The translations under genes and the position numbers were made by a program. A DNA stretch of 64,000 bases from Paenibacillus amylolyticus (GTDB lineage: Bacteria; Bacillota; Bacilli; Paenibacillales; Paenibacillaceae), in contig NZ_BCNV01000007.1 in assembly GCF_001570725.1 (NCBI RefSeq), forward strand, positions 186,001-250,000, read 5' to 3'. The notes beneath the pieces are model-generated. The model saw only the letters and a list, made by a program, of their open reading frames with translations, was not told the DNA's origin and did no database searches. Shown here piece after piece: positions 45,460-54,509 of the stretch (position 1 is the stretch's first letter; each line of letters begins with the position of its first letter).

Positions 45460-48171
45460 TTATTTACCGGACTTACTTCCGATATTCACACTGCCTGTCA
45501 GACGGATATCATCCGATGCACTGCCAACATACACTTGAACTTCACTCTTCGGCATTACCCATTCATGGGATGCTTCATCCCAGTAGGACAATGCACTACG
45601 ATCCAGTTGAATGTTAACCCGTTGTTGCTTGCCTGCCTTCAGATCGACCTTCGCCCAGCCAGCAAGTTGTTTCTCTGGTGTCTCCACTTTGGTTGGCAGA
45701 TTGCCGACATAGACCTGTACGACTTCTGCACCGGCAACCTTACCGGTATTGCGCAGGTTCAGGGATACTTCTACGGTTTCTTTGTCCCCTTTGCCTGTGT
45801 TTTTCACATGCAGATTACGATAATTAAAATTGGTATACGACAGTCCGTGTCCAAAGGCGAACGCCGGTGTCATGCCTTCTTTGTCATATCCTTTGTACCC
45901 TACAAAGATACCCTCGGAGTAGTTACCCACCCCATTCACACCTGGAAATTGTTCCGCAGTGGATACAGGGGTTTGGGAATCATCTGATGGGAACGTCACT
46001 GGCAACTTACCAGATGGATTCACATCACCGAACAGCACACGTGCCACAGCATTACCTTGTTCCTGACCTGCGTACCAAGCCTGAACGATAGATGGCACTT
46101 CTTTTTGCCAGGAGTCCATCTCGACAGCGCGACCACTCATTTGCACCACGATCGTTTTCGGATTGGCTGCCGCTACTTTGCGGATCAGCTGTTCCTGATT
46201 ATTCGGCAGTTCCAGATCGGAACGGTCTACATAACCCTCACTGTCATACGTACGTGTTACCACGACGGCAACATCTGATTTTTTCGCCAGATCAACTGCT
46301 TTTTGCATTTTGATATCAACAGCGTCTTCTGGAGCTTCCCAGCCAAAACGAACCTGTGCACCCATATCATGATTAGTCTGTACCGGGAAATCCGTACGAT
46401 ACTCAATTCGAATATTGTGGGACTCGCCTTCTTTGAATGTGATTTCTTTCTTTGTTGTACTCAATGTTTCACCTTGATTGTCTACGAGTAACTCATCATC
46501 CACATACAGTTTCGCAGAACCGAGACTCGTCAGGGACAGTTTATATTCACCCGTTTGAGGCACCGTAATTGCCCCTGTCCAACGAGCGGACATTTTGGCA
46601 TTGAACTTCGTTGGTGTCACTGGAAGCTTGGAAGATTGTGCATTAAAACCTTCATAGTTGTAGAATCCAAGGTTCATGTTGACCTGATGATCTGTACGTA
46701 CCAGAGAAGGGTTACCCTCCATGTCTGTATTCGTCCAGTATTCCGCACGCAGACCGTATTCCGCACGATCTGTACCATAGTCTCTTTCACTTTCCTGAGC
46801 ATCCCCAGGCGATAAAAGAGTGGAAGGTACGGCCGACGGTCCATTAAATGCATCTCCTGCGGAGATTGGATCGGTTCCGGCTGCATATTTAACATCCACA
46901 CCGTTTCCGGCACGGTTACGAATGCCTTGCAGTGGACTTACGGTATACGTCGGGTTAACCAGACTGCTACCTCCACCAGCAGCAGATGCGTTATCTGCAT
47001 CCGGTCCGATGACAGCGATGGATTTCACATTTTTCTTGGAAAGTGGCAGCGTATTATCGTTGTTTTGTAAAAGAACCATGCTCTCTTCTGCAATTTCACG
47101 TGCCTGTTTGCCGTCTTTCTTGGCATTGATTTGTGTATTCGTTACAGGGTTATCGAACAACCCTTTATCAAACATTTGAAGTAAGATACGTCTAACCTTC
47201 TCATCAATGGTTTGCTCGCTGACTTCGCCATTGTTCACGGCCTCCAGCAACTTGTCTCCCCATTTGCCGTAAGGCTCCCCAGGCGTCTCCAGATCCAGAC
47301 CCGCATTGGCGGACTTGGCTGTGCTGAAGTTTGCACCATAGTCACTCATGACGAACCCTTCGAAGCCGAACTGATCCCTAAGGACATCCGTCAGCATCTC
47401 CTTGTTCTCACAAGCATATGTACCGTTCACCTGGTTAAATGAACACATGGCCGAACCGAGATCCGCTTTTTCCACCATCGCCTGGAACGGACGTGCATAG
47501 ACTTCCTGAATGGCACGTTCGCTGGCTGTTGCATTGGTCGTGAAACGTTCCGTCTCCTGGTTGTTCAGGATATAGTGCTTCGCAGTAGCGATAACCGGAT
47601 TACTTTGAATCCCGTTCACATACGCTGCACCCATGCCGGAAGCCAGTAGCGGATCTTCCCCGAGTGATTCGAAGTTCCGGGAACCCCATGGTGTACGTGC
47701 AATGTCCAGCCCAGGACCAAGCACTACATTATGTGTTGTATCATGTGCTTCCTGACCGATCAGATCGCCATATTTCTTGGCAAGATCGGTATCCCAGGAA
47801 GCCGCAAGGGCAATCGGTGCAGGCAGCGCCGTGGACTTTTTGTCCTGCACATCCGGGTTGGCTACACGTACCCCTGCGGGTCCATCTGCCATCTGTAATG
47901 CCGGAATGCCGAGGCGCTCCAATCCATCATTATAGAAACCATAATAGTTATTGACTTTACCGGTTACGAATCCAACTTTCTCCTCCAGCGTCATCTCCTT
48001 GAGCAGCAGCTCGGTGCGTTCCTCCGCAGACAAGGATTTGTTCATCCAAGGACGATTAGCCCCAGATTCCGCCTCCGCGGCGAAAGCGTGTAGCGGCATA
48101 GCCGCAACCGCCACGATGATTAATAGCATAAACCATCGTTTGAGGAAAATCAGATTGAGTCTTCTGTTCAT
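45460..48171 (-). CDS. Secreted glycoside hydrolase family 3 beta-glucosidase with PA14 domain
   Basis: A 903-residue exported enzyme. Signal peptide (about 1-32), then the GH3 N-terminal barrel with the nucleophile in GFVMSDYGAN (Asp ~277). The GH3 C-terminal domain is interrupted by a PA14 domain (YGLRAEYWTNTDMEGNPSLV, YKLSLTSLGSAKLYVDDELL), and a fibronectin-III-like domain ends the protein (VEVSLNLRNTGKVAGAEVVQVYV). PA14 inserts typically limit the active site to short oligosaccharides. Start at 48171 after AAGGAGAG; the frame extends to 48234 through an operator-like palindrome. GH30 lies downstream. Confidence 0.9.
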   Translation of the reverse strand: MNRRLNLIFLKRWFMLLIIVAVAAMPLHAFAAEAESGANRPWMNKSLSAEERTELLLKEMTLEEKVGFVTGKVNNYYGFYNDGLERLGIPALQMADGPAGVRVANPDVQDKKSTALPAPIALAASWDTDLAKKYGDLIGQEAHDTTHNVVLGPGLDIARTPWGSRNFESLGEDPLLASGMGAAYVNGIQSNPVIATAKHYILNNQETERFTTNATASERAIQEVYARPFQAMVEKADLGSAMCSFNQVNGTYACENKEMLTDVLRDQFGFEGFVMSDYGANFSTAKSANAGLDLETPGEPYGKWGDKLLEAVNNGEVSEQTIDEKVRRILLQMFDKGLFDNPVTNTQINAKKDGKQAREIAEESMVLLQNNDNTLPLSKKNVKSIAVIGPDADNASAAGGGSSLVNPTYTVSPLQGIRNRAGNGVDVKYAAGTDPISAGDAFNGPSAVPSTLLSPGDAQESERDYGTDRAEYGLRAEYWTNTDMEGNPSLVRTDHQVNMNLGFYNYEGFNAQSSKLPVTPTKFNAKMSARWTGAITVPQTGEYKLSLTSLGSAKLYVDDELLVDNQGETLSTTKKEITFKEGESHNIRIEYRTDFPVQTNHDMGAQVRFGWEAPEDAVDIKMQKAVDLAKKSDVAVVVTRTYDSEGYVDRSDLELPNNQEQLIRKVAAANPKTIVVQMSGRAVEMDSWQKEVPSIVQAWYAGQEQGNAVARVLFGDVNPSGKLPVTFPSDDSQTPVSTAEQFPGVNGVGNYSEGIFVGYKGYDKEGMTPAFAFGHGLSYTNFNYRNLHVKNTGKGDKETVEVSLNLRNTGKVAGAEVVQVYVGNLPTKVETPEKQLAGWAKVDLKAGKQQRVNIQLDRSALSYWDEASHEWVMPKSEVQVYVGSASDDIRLTGSVNIGSKSGK

Positions 48172-48216
48172 GTTGTAAGCTCTCCTTCTCTCTTGATCAT
48201 TTTTCTTGTGCACATA

Positions 48217-48234
48217 TTGAATACATGTATACAA
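48217..48234 (-). promoter_or_regulatory. Operator-like palindrome upstream of the GH3 gene
   Basis: TTGAATACATGTATACAA is an 18-bp palindrome with a single mismatched pair, 46 bp upstream of the GH3 ATG. Its form (TTG-N-ATACATGTAT-N-CAA) suits a GntR- or AraR-type sugar-responsive repressor. No regulator gene is adjacent. Confidence 0.45.
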
Positions 48235-48714
48235 GGGAATGCAAACTGGCTTGATCCCAGTCTTTCAAGCATTCAGGTCGTCCTGCACATGGCTTCTGAA
48301 ACTGCAGCCTGCAAGCAAGTCAGCAGATTTCGCTTCCTAACGTTAACCGACCTGATTGCGAATTACATCCCCTTAAATTTGGTAAAAGACCGTTTGGAGC
48401 GAGCCTAGTTCTTTGGAATCACCACATTCATAATTCAGATAACATAACAAGAAAACGAATTATTTACATTTCCGTAACTATTTTCGAACAAATTCTTTAC
48501 TTTTAAAAACAGTCGGTTCGACCCACTCTCGTTCAACCAATTAATGCAATTAATTATCAGATTAAGGAATATGCCAACACACTCTGGGTCCTAAGTCTAT
48601 TTGAAACCGGAACCAATCCTCCCCATTGAAATATCCGAAAATATAAAAGCAACTGAAGTCCCTTTTAACAGGTTCTTCCGCTGCCTTTATGTTGGAATTC
48701 CTCCAGAGTAACAA
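48235..48714. other. Long leader/intergenic region upstream of the GH3 gene
   Basis: About 480 bp without a credible gene. The half nearest the GH3 gene is GC-richer and could be a long 5' leader; the distal half is AT-rich and probably holds the promoter, but no clear -35/-10 pair was found. The frame at 48562-48780 runs through a terminator and is not taken as a gene. Confidence 0.4.
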
Positions 48715-48740
48715 ATAAAAAACCGCCCCACGGGGCGGTT
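48715..48740 (-). terminator. Terminator of the DUF4132-type gene
   Basis: On the minus strand AACCGCCCCGTGGGGCGGTT is a perfect 10-bp inverted repeat followed by TTTTTTAT. Confidence 0.92.
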
Positions 48741-48760
48741 CAATTCTAGTTCGTTCACTT

Positions 48761-51700
48761 CTAGTTTTGTAATTGTGCAAGAATTTGCGGGTCCTTAATC
48801 TTCTTATCTTCGGCGAGCAACATCACCTTGGACAGAATCTCAGCCGTTCTCGGATCTTCATCCAGGAATGGCAGGAAGATTCGGCCCCGATGCTGACTGT
48901 GCACCGGTACAATATGAAGCGCACCTGTGGCCTGTTTGAACACATTACCACTACCCAGATGAACAGCATACTCACCCAATTCACCATCAATCCGTGCGTA
49001 GTTCCCGTCCAGACGCACATTGTCGATCTTCAGCAGACGCAACGACTCGTTCACAATGACGTGGCGCATCTCAATTGTTGTCAGGCTGGCTTCCGGATCT
49101 ACGCCTCCCACATGTGCAACGCTGACCACCAGATCGATATCACGCATGACTTCCGAGAAGAACGTCAGCGGCACATCTTGCAACGCTACAGGCTTGTAGG
49201 TCTTGCGATCGTAGAATTGCACCGTCTCCAGCGTAGGTGCCTCGGTATCTGCCGGTGAGAACCAATCCGCCATCGCATAAAGATTCGCGATTAGATTGTG
49301 CTCGTAGCTTACCTTCTGCAGACCTTCTTCATAACTGACCGTCCATTGACGTCCTTTAAGCAGAGCTACTGCTTTTTTCGGTTGAATCTGATACCCGGCA
49401 TATCGGCGGGACACCGTACCATTAGCCAATTCGTCCTCGTTAGGAAGATACAGCTCACGGAATACCTGCTTGAAGGGCTGACGCTCCTGACGGGTGAACA
49501 GATCCCGCTGGAATTCACTCCAGCTTCCGCTCTGATACAGATGAAGCGGATGAGCAATCAGCAGTTGATCCTGCTCAGTTAATGCCTGGATCGTGCCCTC
49601 TGGTTCTGGAGCAAGCAAACCGCTAGACGATACATCGAATCGTCCCGTCTTGTCACCTGACTGGAATACAAGTGTTCTTACCAGCGGATGGATGACTGGA
49701 TTTTGCATCAGACTGGCAATTTCCTGACGTGTAAAGGATGTCCCAGCAGTCATCGAACGTTCCAGCTCCTGCCGTGCCCGGCGATACTGATCCACGAGAT
49801 CCGATTTCAGCTCTTTCAGTTCAGCGATATATCCATCTTTTTTGAACCGGGCAGGTACAGATTTGAGTGTCTTGCCTTTGCTAACGATAACCATCTCGGG
49901 TTGGCCTTCCTCATCAATGACCAATTGAGCTGTGGTGTCAGCATCCAATGCATGAGGTTCAAAGAAGGATTTCATCTCATCCAGCTTACGTGCTTCCATG
50001 TCCCACATCAGCCGCGTAACATCAGCATAACCTGCATTACGAGCGAGATTGCCCAGTGCAATCTGTGATGCCACACCTTCACTCGCACGGCGCTGTGCAC
50101 CGAATTGTTTGCTCTGCATCAGAAACTTCTGAATGAAGTCGTATCGCTCACGCAGATCCTGTTCCCGATTTACGGCGAATGGAATCAGGCTGTAGGTTAA
50201 CAAATGATCTTTGTTTCGCTTGTCTGACACGGACTCACGCATGTCGTCCAGTCGAAGCTTGCCCAGTGCAGCATCTGCGAACAATTGGGATCTGCGGTGG
50301 TTAGCTCCCCCGGAAATGTACTTGGCGCAATCGTATAACAGATTGAACCGTTCCTCACCGACAGCAGCATAGGCTTCTTCAAACCAAGCGATATCAAATG
50401 CACCTTCATTAAAGTCCTGTGGTGAGATTGGAGAATAGTGGGCCACGATGGTTTCTTTCTCCGCAGTAAAGCGTTCATTGATATGGGCATGGAAGTACCA
50501 GGCTGCACTGCGAAGACCTTCCCATCCCAGATGTTTCGCAACAATCTCCATCCACTGCGGGGCGTACATAGCTGCTTCCAGCAATTTTTTCTCATTCACC
50601 GGATACTTCTGGAGCAATTCTCCAAGACGCTTCTCATCTTCTCCATCCCGTGGATGACAATTCTGAATTAGATAGCTAAACGTCTCTTTACGTGTTGTGT
50701 TGTCTCCATAGCTGTAGATATATCCACGGACAAATGTATCCTGATCCATCGCCGAGACCAGATGTACCCAGTGTTCCATGCCTTCAATTCGTTCCAGTTT
50801 CATGGCAAGTGTACTTACTTCTGTAGAGAGTTCTCCCCGGGTCAGCTCGATTTCCAGAATCCGATTAACGACTGTGTCCCGTAAATGAATCAGCTTGGGA
50901 TCACTTGCGATCATTTCTGTACGAGTGGATGTTAAGTCCCGAATAAACATCAGACGATTCCCACCGACCAGAACCTGTCGGTATATCTCCTGTTCATCAA
51001 TCAAGTTCAACTGGTACGCACGCAGAAAATCTTCAAGTGACAGTAAAGACAACGGATGACTACTCTCTACAAGACTGGTGAACTGGTAAGCTGTCTGGAA
51101 GAAACGTTTGAAGCTGTTATCGTCATGGATTTTGCCACGAACTACATAATTCCAAGGTCCAGTCAGAATATGAAGCATGCCTGACTCTTTTTCGAATCGA
51201 TCAGCAGGCATACTCGCGATGATGGAGGCCCAGGTTTTCTCAGCTATTTCAAACGTGTCGATCGGATCGCTATCCAGAAATGCCGCCGATATCAGTGCCA
51301 CTACCTGATCCTTATACGTTAACGAATCCAGCATCTGCTGTAGCTTTTCGATGTCATCCAGAGGATAGATCTGGTCGGCAAACGACTTGCGCCAGCCTTC
51401 CAATAACGGAATCTTTTGCAGTTCTTCATAGTCATACTGATCATGGAAGTAACTGTAATGGTCACTCAATTTGCCATTGAAATCCCGGAGCTGTATCCCC
51501 ATATACAACTGCATCAGTTCCACGCTGCTAAACCCGGCATGTTGAATAAAGTTTTCCCATACGTCATGTAGCGGGAACTGTTCCATCTGCTTCATTTCAT
51601 TCCGTTCTCCATACGGAACCTTGGAGCGAAGACTCGCTCCGACTAACAACGTGTCTTTGTAGCCAGCATAGTACTCCACTTCATACTCATGATCCCTGTG

Positions 51701-53731
51701 TTCATGCACTAATTCATTGAGCCCCTGCAGGAATGGTCTGGTCTTATCCAGAGAGAGTGTAAAGATATCCTTCGGACTGTGGCCTTTAAGGTCACGCTTC
51801 TCATCCAGCAATGGCTCACGTCGCTTCGGATCGAATAAACCAAACCCATTAGCGGCCGTATAGCGACTCCCCTGATCCGTCAGCTTGTCGAGCAACTTCT
51901 GTTCCTTCGCGGTTGGCGTCTCAATCAGCTGTGCCAATGGCTGCAATTGCTCCTGCTGATCTGCCCGATCCGGATCTGCCGCAATCTCGGTCAACAATTC
52001 GAGCGCGCCTAGACGCTGCAACTCACTCTTGGCCTGCAAAAGTCGCTTCAGTGAAACCGTCAATTGGTCCACGGGTTGAAGTAACAATACATGGATGACC
52101 TTCTGACGAAGTGAGCCTGTCTTGAGCTTCATCAGCGCCTCCATCTGTTTCATCTCTTCAACCGTCAACGTGAGCTGCTTCGCCTTGGAGAGCGCACTTT
52201 CCCGATTACTGATGCTTTTATCAGACAAACTCTCAAACACAAACTGTCTTTGCACCTCATTATCGGGATGCTGAACAAACTGGGACAACAGTTCCCCGCG
52301 CAGTTCTGGGCTCAAACGCTCCTTAATTCCGATCACTTCCCCAATCCATTCCGGGTCCATATCATAAGCGGCCAGATATAACATTTTCTTCACTACATCA
52401 TCCGTATCAATCCGGTAGTGAACATACTCAAGTACACCCGATGGTCCACCTGATCCGCCTTTTGGAATGACAGCCAGCATCTGTTTGAATTGATCAAAGT
52501 CCTGACGTCTCAATGCCTTATCTTCAAGCGCAGGTAATGGCCACACGTAGACACTACGCTGATTCTCTCCATTCTCGAAACTCCAATTGTACATATACAT
52601 GGCATCATAATTGGTCACAATCCAGTGCATCAACTCAGCATCTTGCGCCTCCAGATAACGACGTGCAATGTGCAAACGAAGCTCTCTGTTCTGGCTGTTA
52701 GCCAGTACGTATTGGGCAACAATCTTCTGATATAATTGGCCTTGATCCATAATCTCGATGATCTTGCTCGTCAGTTCATTCTCTTCAATGACCGCTGTCG
52801 CCCACAGGCTGATAAAGAGCTTGTTGGCGTTCGCTTCCTGCTGCCAGGATTCACGCACTTCTGGTTGCACAAGCGCCTCATACGCCTGTTCAATCAGCTG
52901 TGCAGCAACACGCTGATTGGCTGCTTCTATGCCAATTCCCGTCCATACGGCGAGCGCTCTTACCACGGAACTGAAACGAATCAGGTTGTTGTCGATAATG
53001 ATTTTTAATATGTAAATATAGGCTTCCAGTGTCCCTTCATCCATCCGCTCCACAATGCTTTGGCGCAGCCCTTCCTGCAACCTTGCTGCAACGAGCAGCT
53101 CACCCACCATCTGATAGGCATCCACCTGATCGCTCATGAATATACCTTTGATCATTTCATGGGTTAACAGCGCCGTCTGATTGTCGCCATAGATAATATC
53201 GTGCAGTGCCTGCTTCATATCTCCGCCCTGATGATCCAGTTCATATGCGATACAATCCGCCAGAACCCAACGGATCTCATGCAGATAATCCAGCTTGTAC
53301 TCACGCAATGACACATATTCACTCAGGGAGAAATTCTTCATTTCCATTCGGAACAATCCCATCAGTTTACGGATGACCTGTTCTACATGTTGCTCCGGAT
53401 CGGATGTGCGGAAAGGCCGACGTTCATAGTGGTTACTATATGGAAAACGAGTCGCACGCTCAGCGATATAACGGAATCGTGCAACCAATGACTCGCTCGC
53501 CAGATGCTGGAGCACATCCAATAGTGGCTGGAATAATGGTTGCTGCGTTTCTGCAGCCAGCCTTCCAAGCAACTTTTCTGTATTCAAAAACATCTTTTCG
53601 TCTCCACGCAAATACGTAGACCCGGCGATCTCCACAACATAGTTTGCCAGCTCAAGCTGTACCCCTGTTAACGACTTGGCTCTATCCTGCAATTCATCCA
53701 TATACACCTGTACTTGTTCTTCCTGATTCAT
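48761..53731 (-). CDS. Giant DUF4132/DUF5724-type protein
   Basis: A 1656-residue soluble protein with no signal peptide or membrane segment. The N-terminal two thirds are helical, repeat-like (HEAT-type appearance, e.g. LSQFVQHPDNEVQRQFVFESL). The C-terminal third matches the DUF4132 family (relatives of E. coli YehI/MolR): FRELYLPNEDELANGTVSRRYAGYQIQPKKA, partly quoted, and the final YAVHLGSGNVFKQATGALHIVP and LPFLDEDPRTAEILSKVMLLA. The start at 53731 follows AAGGAGG by 8 nt. It follows a small partner gene by 24 bp. The biological role of the family is not established. Confidence 0.78.
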   Translation of the reverse strand: MNQEEQVQVYMDELQDRAKSLTGVQLELANYVVEIAGSTYLRGDEKMFLNTEKLLGRLAAETQQPLFQPLLDVLQHLASESLVARFRYIAERATRFPYSNHYERRPFRTSDPEQHVEQVIRKLMGLFRMEMKNFSLSEYVSLREYKLDYLHEIRWVLADCIAYELDHQGGDMKQALHDIIYGDNQTALLTHEMIKGIFMSDQVDAYQMVGELLVAARLQEGLRQSIVERMDEGTLEAYIYILKIIIDNNLIRFSSVVRALAVWTGIGIEAANQRVAAQLIEQAYEALVQPEVRESWQQEANANKLFISLWATAVIEENELTSKIIEIMDQGQLYQKIVAQYVLANSQNRELRLHIARRYLEAQDAELMHWIVTNYDAMYMYNWSFENGENQRSVYVWPLPALEDKALRRQDFDQFKQMLAVIPKGGSGGPSGVLEYVHYRIDTDDVVKKMLYLAAYDMDPEWIGEVIGIKERLSPELRGELLSQFVQHPDNEVQRQFVFESLSDKSISNRESALSKAKQLTLTVEEMKQMEALMKLKTGSLRQKVIHVLLLQPVDQLTVSLKRLLQAKSELQRLGALELLTEIAADPDRADQQEQLQPLAQLIETPTAKEQKLLDKLTDQGSRYTAANGFGLFDPKRREPLLDEKRDLKGHSPKDIFTLSLDKTRPFLQGLNELVHEHRDHEYEVEYYAGYKDTLLVGASLRSKVPYGERNEMKQMEQFPLHDVWENFIQHAGFSSVELMQLYMGIQLRDFNGKLSDHYSYFHDQYDYEELQKIPLLEGWRKSFADQIYPLDDIEKLQQMLDSLTYKDQVVALISAAFLDSDPIDTFEIAEKTWASIIASMPADRFEKESGMLHILTGPWNYVVRGKIHDDNSFKRFFQTAYQFTSLVESSHPLSLLSLEDFLRAYQLNLIDEQEIYRQVLVGGNRLMFIRDLTSTRTEMIASDPKLIHLRDTVVNRILEIELTRGELSTEVSTLAMKLERIEGMEHWVHLVSAMDQDTFVRGYIYSYGDNTTRKETFSYLIQNCHPRDGEDEKRLGELLQKYPVNEKKLLEAAMYAPQWMEIVAKHLGWEGLRSAAWYFHAHINERFTAEKETIVAHYSPISPQDFNEGAFDIAWFEEAYAAVGEERFNLLYDCAKYISGGANHRRSQLFADAALGKLRLDDMRESVSDKRNKDHLLTYSLIPFAVNREQDLRERYDFIQKFLMQSKQFGAQRRASEGVASQIALGNLARNAGYADVTRLMWDMEARKLDEMKSFFEPHALDADTTAQLVIDEEGQPEMVIVSKGKTLKSVPARFKKDGYIAELKELKSDLVDQYRRARQELERSMTAGTSFTRQEIASLMQNPVIHPLVRTLVFQSGDKTGRFDVSSSGLLAPEPEGTIQALTEQDQLLIAHPLHLYQSGSWSEFQRDLFTRQERQPFKQVFRELYLPNEDELANGTVSRRYAGYQIQPKKAVALLKGRQWTVSYEEGLQKVSYEHNLIANLYAMADWFSPADTEAPTLETVQFYDRKTYKPVALQDVPLTFFSEVMRDIDLVVSVAHVGGVDPEASLTTIEMRHVIVNESLRLLKIDNVRLDGNYARIDGELGEYAVHLGSGNVFKQATGALHIVPVHSQHRGRIFLPFLDEDPRTAEILSKVMLLAEDKKIKDPQILAQLQN

Positions 53732-53755
53732 CCTGTTCTCCTCCTTCATCGTTCT

Positions 53756-54175
53756 CTACCACAGACGTCCGGCAAGCATTGTAAAACGAACAAACACTAC
53801 GTTGTCGCCATCCTGTATAACCACGGAATTGTCCAGTTCCTGCAATTCTTCATCGTTGAGAAACACTTTGTACAACCCATCCTCATAGGCAGTTATAGCT
53901 GTCTCCATCGCACTATTCAGATCAGGAGCGCCCTCATTGTATACTGCGCCAAACCCGACTTTCCCCGTCGCTCCCTGCGTCTCAATCTCATCCGGCATGA
54001 GGTAGGCGAGTAATTCTGCCTGTTGCTTCTTGTCCTGAAGAGCTTTCACTTGCAGAGCCACCATGTTCTCAATGAGCTGCCTCAGCGTATGGGTTGTTTC
54101 CGGAAGTTCGGCAGCTTGTTTGGCAAGTGCCGGCTTGCGCTTACCTAGACTTTTTACCGTTATCCATATGTTCAC
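53756..54175 (-). CDS. Small partner protein of the DUF4132-type gene
   Basis: A 139-residue soluble protein starting MNIWITVKSLGKRKPALAKQ, with a helical middle part and a C-terminus (DNSVVIQDGDNVVFVRFTML) of short strands. No family is recognised. The start is GTG at 54175, 6 nt after AGGGAGGG. It precedes the giant gene by 24 bp, so the two are one operon and may form a complex. Confidence 0.6.
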   Translation of the reverse strand: MNIWITVKSLGKRKPALAKQAAELPETTHTLRQLIENMVALQVKALQDKKQQAELLAYLMPDEIETQGATGKVGFGAVYNEGAPDLNSAMETAITAYEDGLYKVFLNDEELQELDNSVVIQDGDNVVFVRFTMLAGRLW

Positions 54176-54409
54176 CGTGTTCCCTCCCTATGTCCTGCCC
54201 TAATTGAAGAAGCTTCCATAAGCCCCGATATCTATACCACGATGCGTAATAACCTAAACTCGAAACTGTTGTCGGCCTGAAAATATAATCAAAAATACGT
54301 ACATATGTACCCCTAATAAACATCATAACTAAAATTCAATCCATATTCATGAGCCAATCCTCATGTTTACGTGGAACCACGGAACTATGGCCTACTTGCG
54401 TACATATAC
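54176..54409. other. Intergenic region upstream of the DUF4132 operon
   Basis: AT-rich, about 230 bp, with no gene. It should contain the promoter of the two-gene DUF4132 operon on the minus strand; no -35/-10 pair stands out. Confidence 0.35.
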
Positions 54410-54411
54410 GC

Positions 54412-54457
54412 AAAAAAAGCTGCACAGTCTCATATAAATATGGGACTGCGCAGCCGC
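54412..54457 (-). terminator. Terminator of the nasBC operon
   Basis: On the minus strand GCGGCTGCGCAGTCCCATAT pairs with ATATGAGACTGTGCAGCT around TT(A), followed by TTTTTTT. It lies about 55 bp past the nasC stop. Confidence 0.9.
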
Positions 54458-54509
54458 TAAGCTACGCTTAGAGCAGATTATGACACCTGTTACCTGTAAT
54501 CTGTAAGAA

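Noticed and set aside
48562..48780. 72-codon minus-strand frame
   Set aside because: It starts inside the DUF4132 gene end and reads through that gene's perfect terminator hairpin; chance frame.
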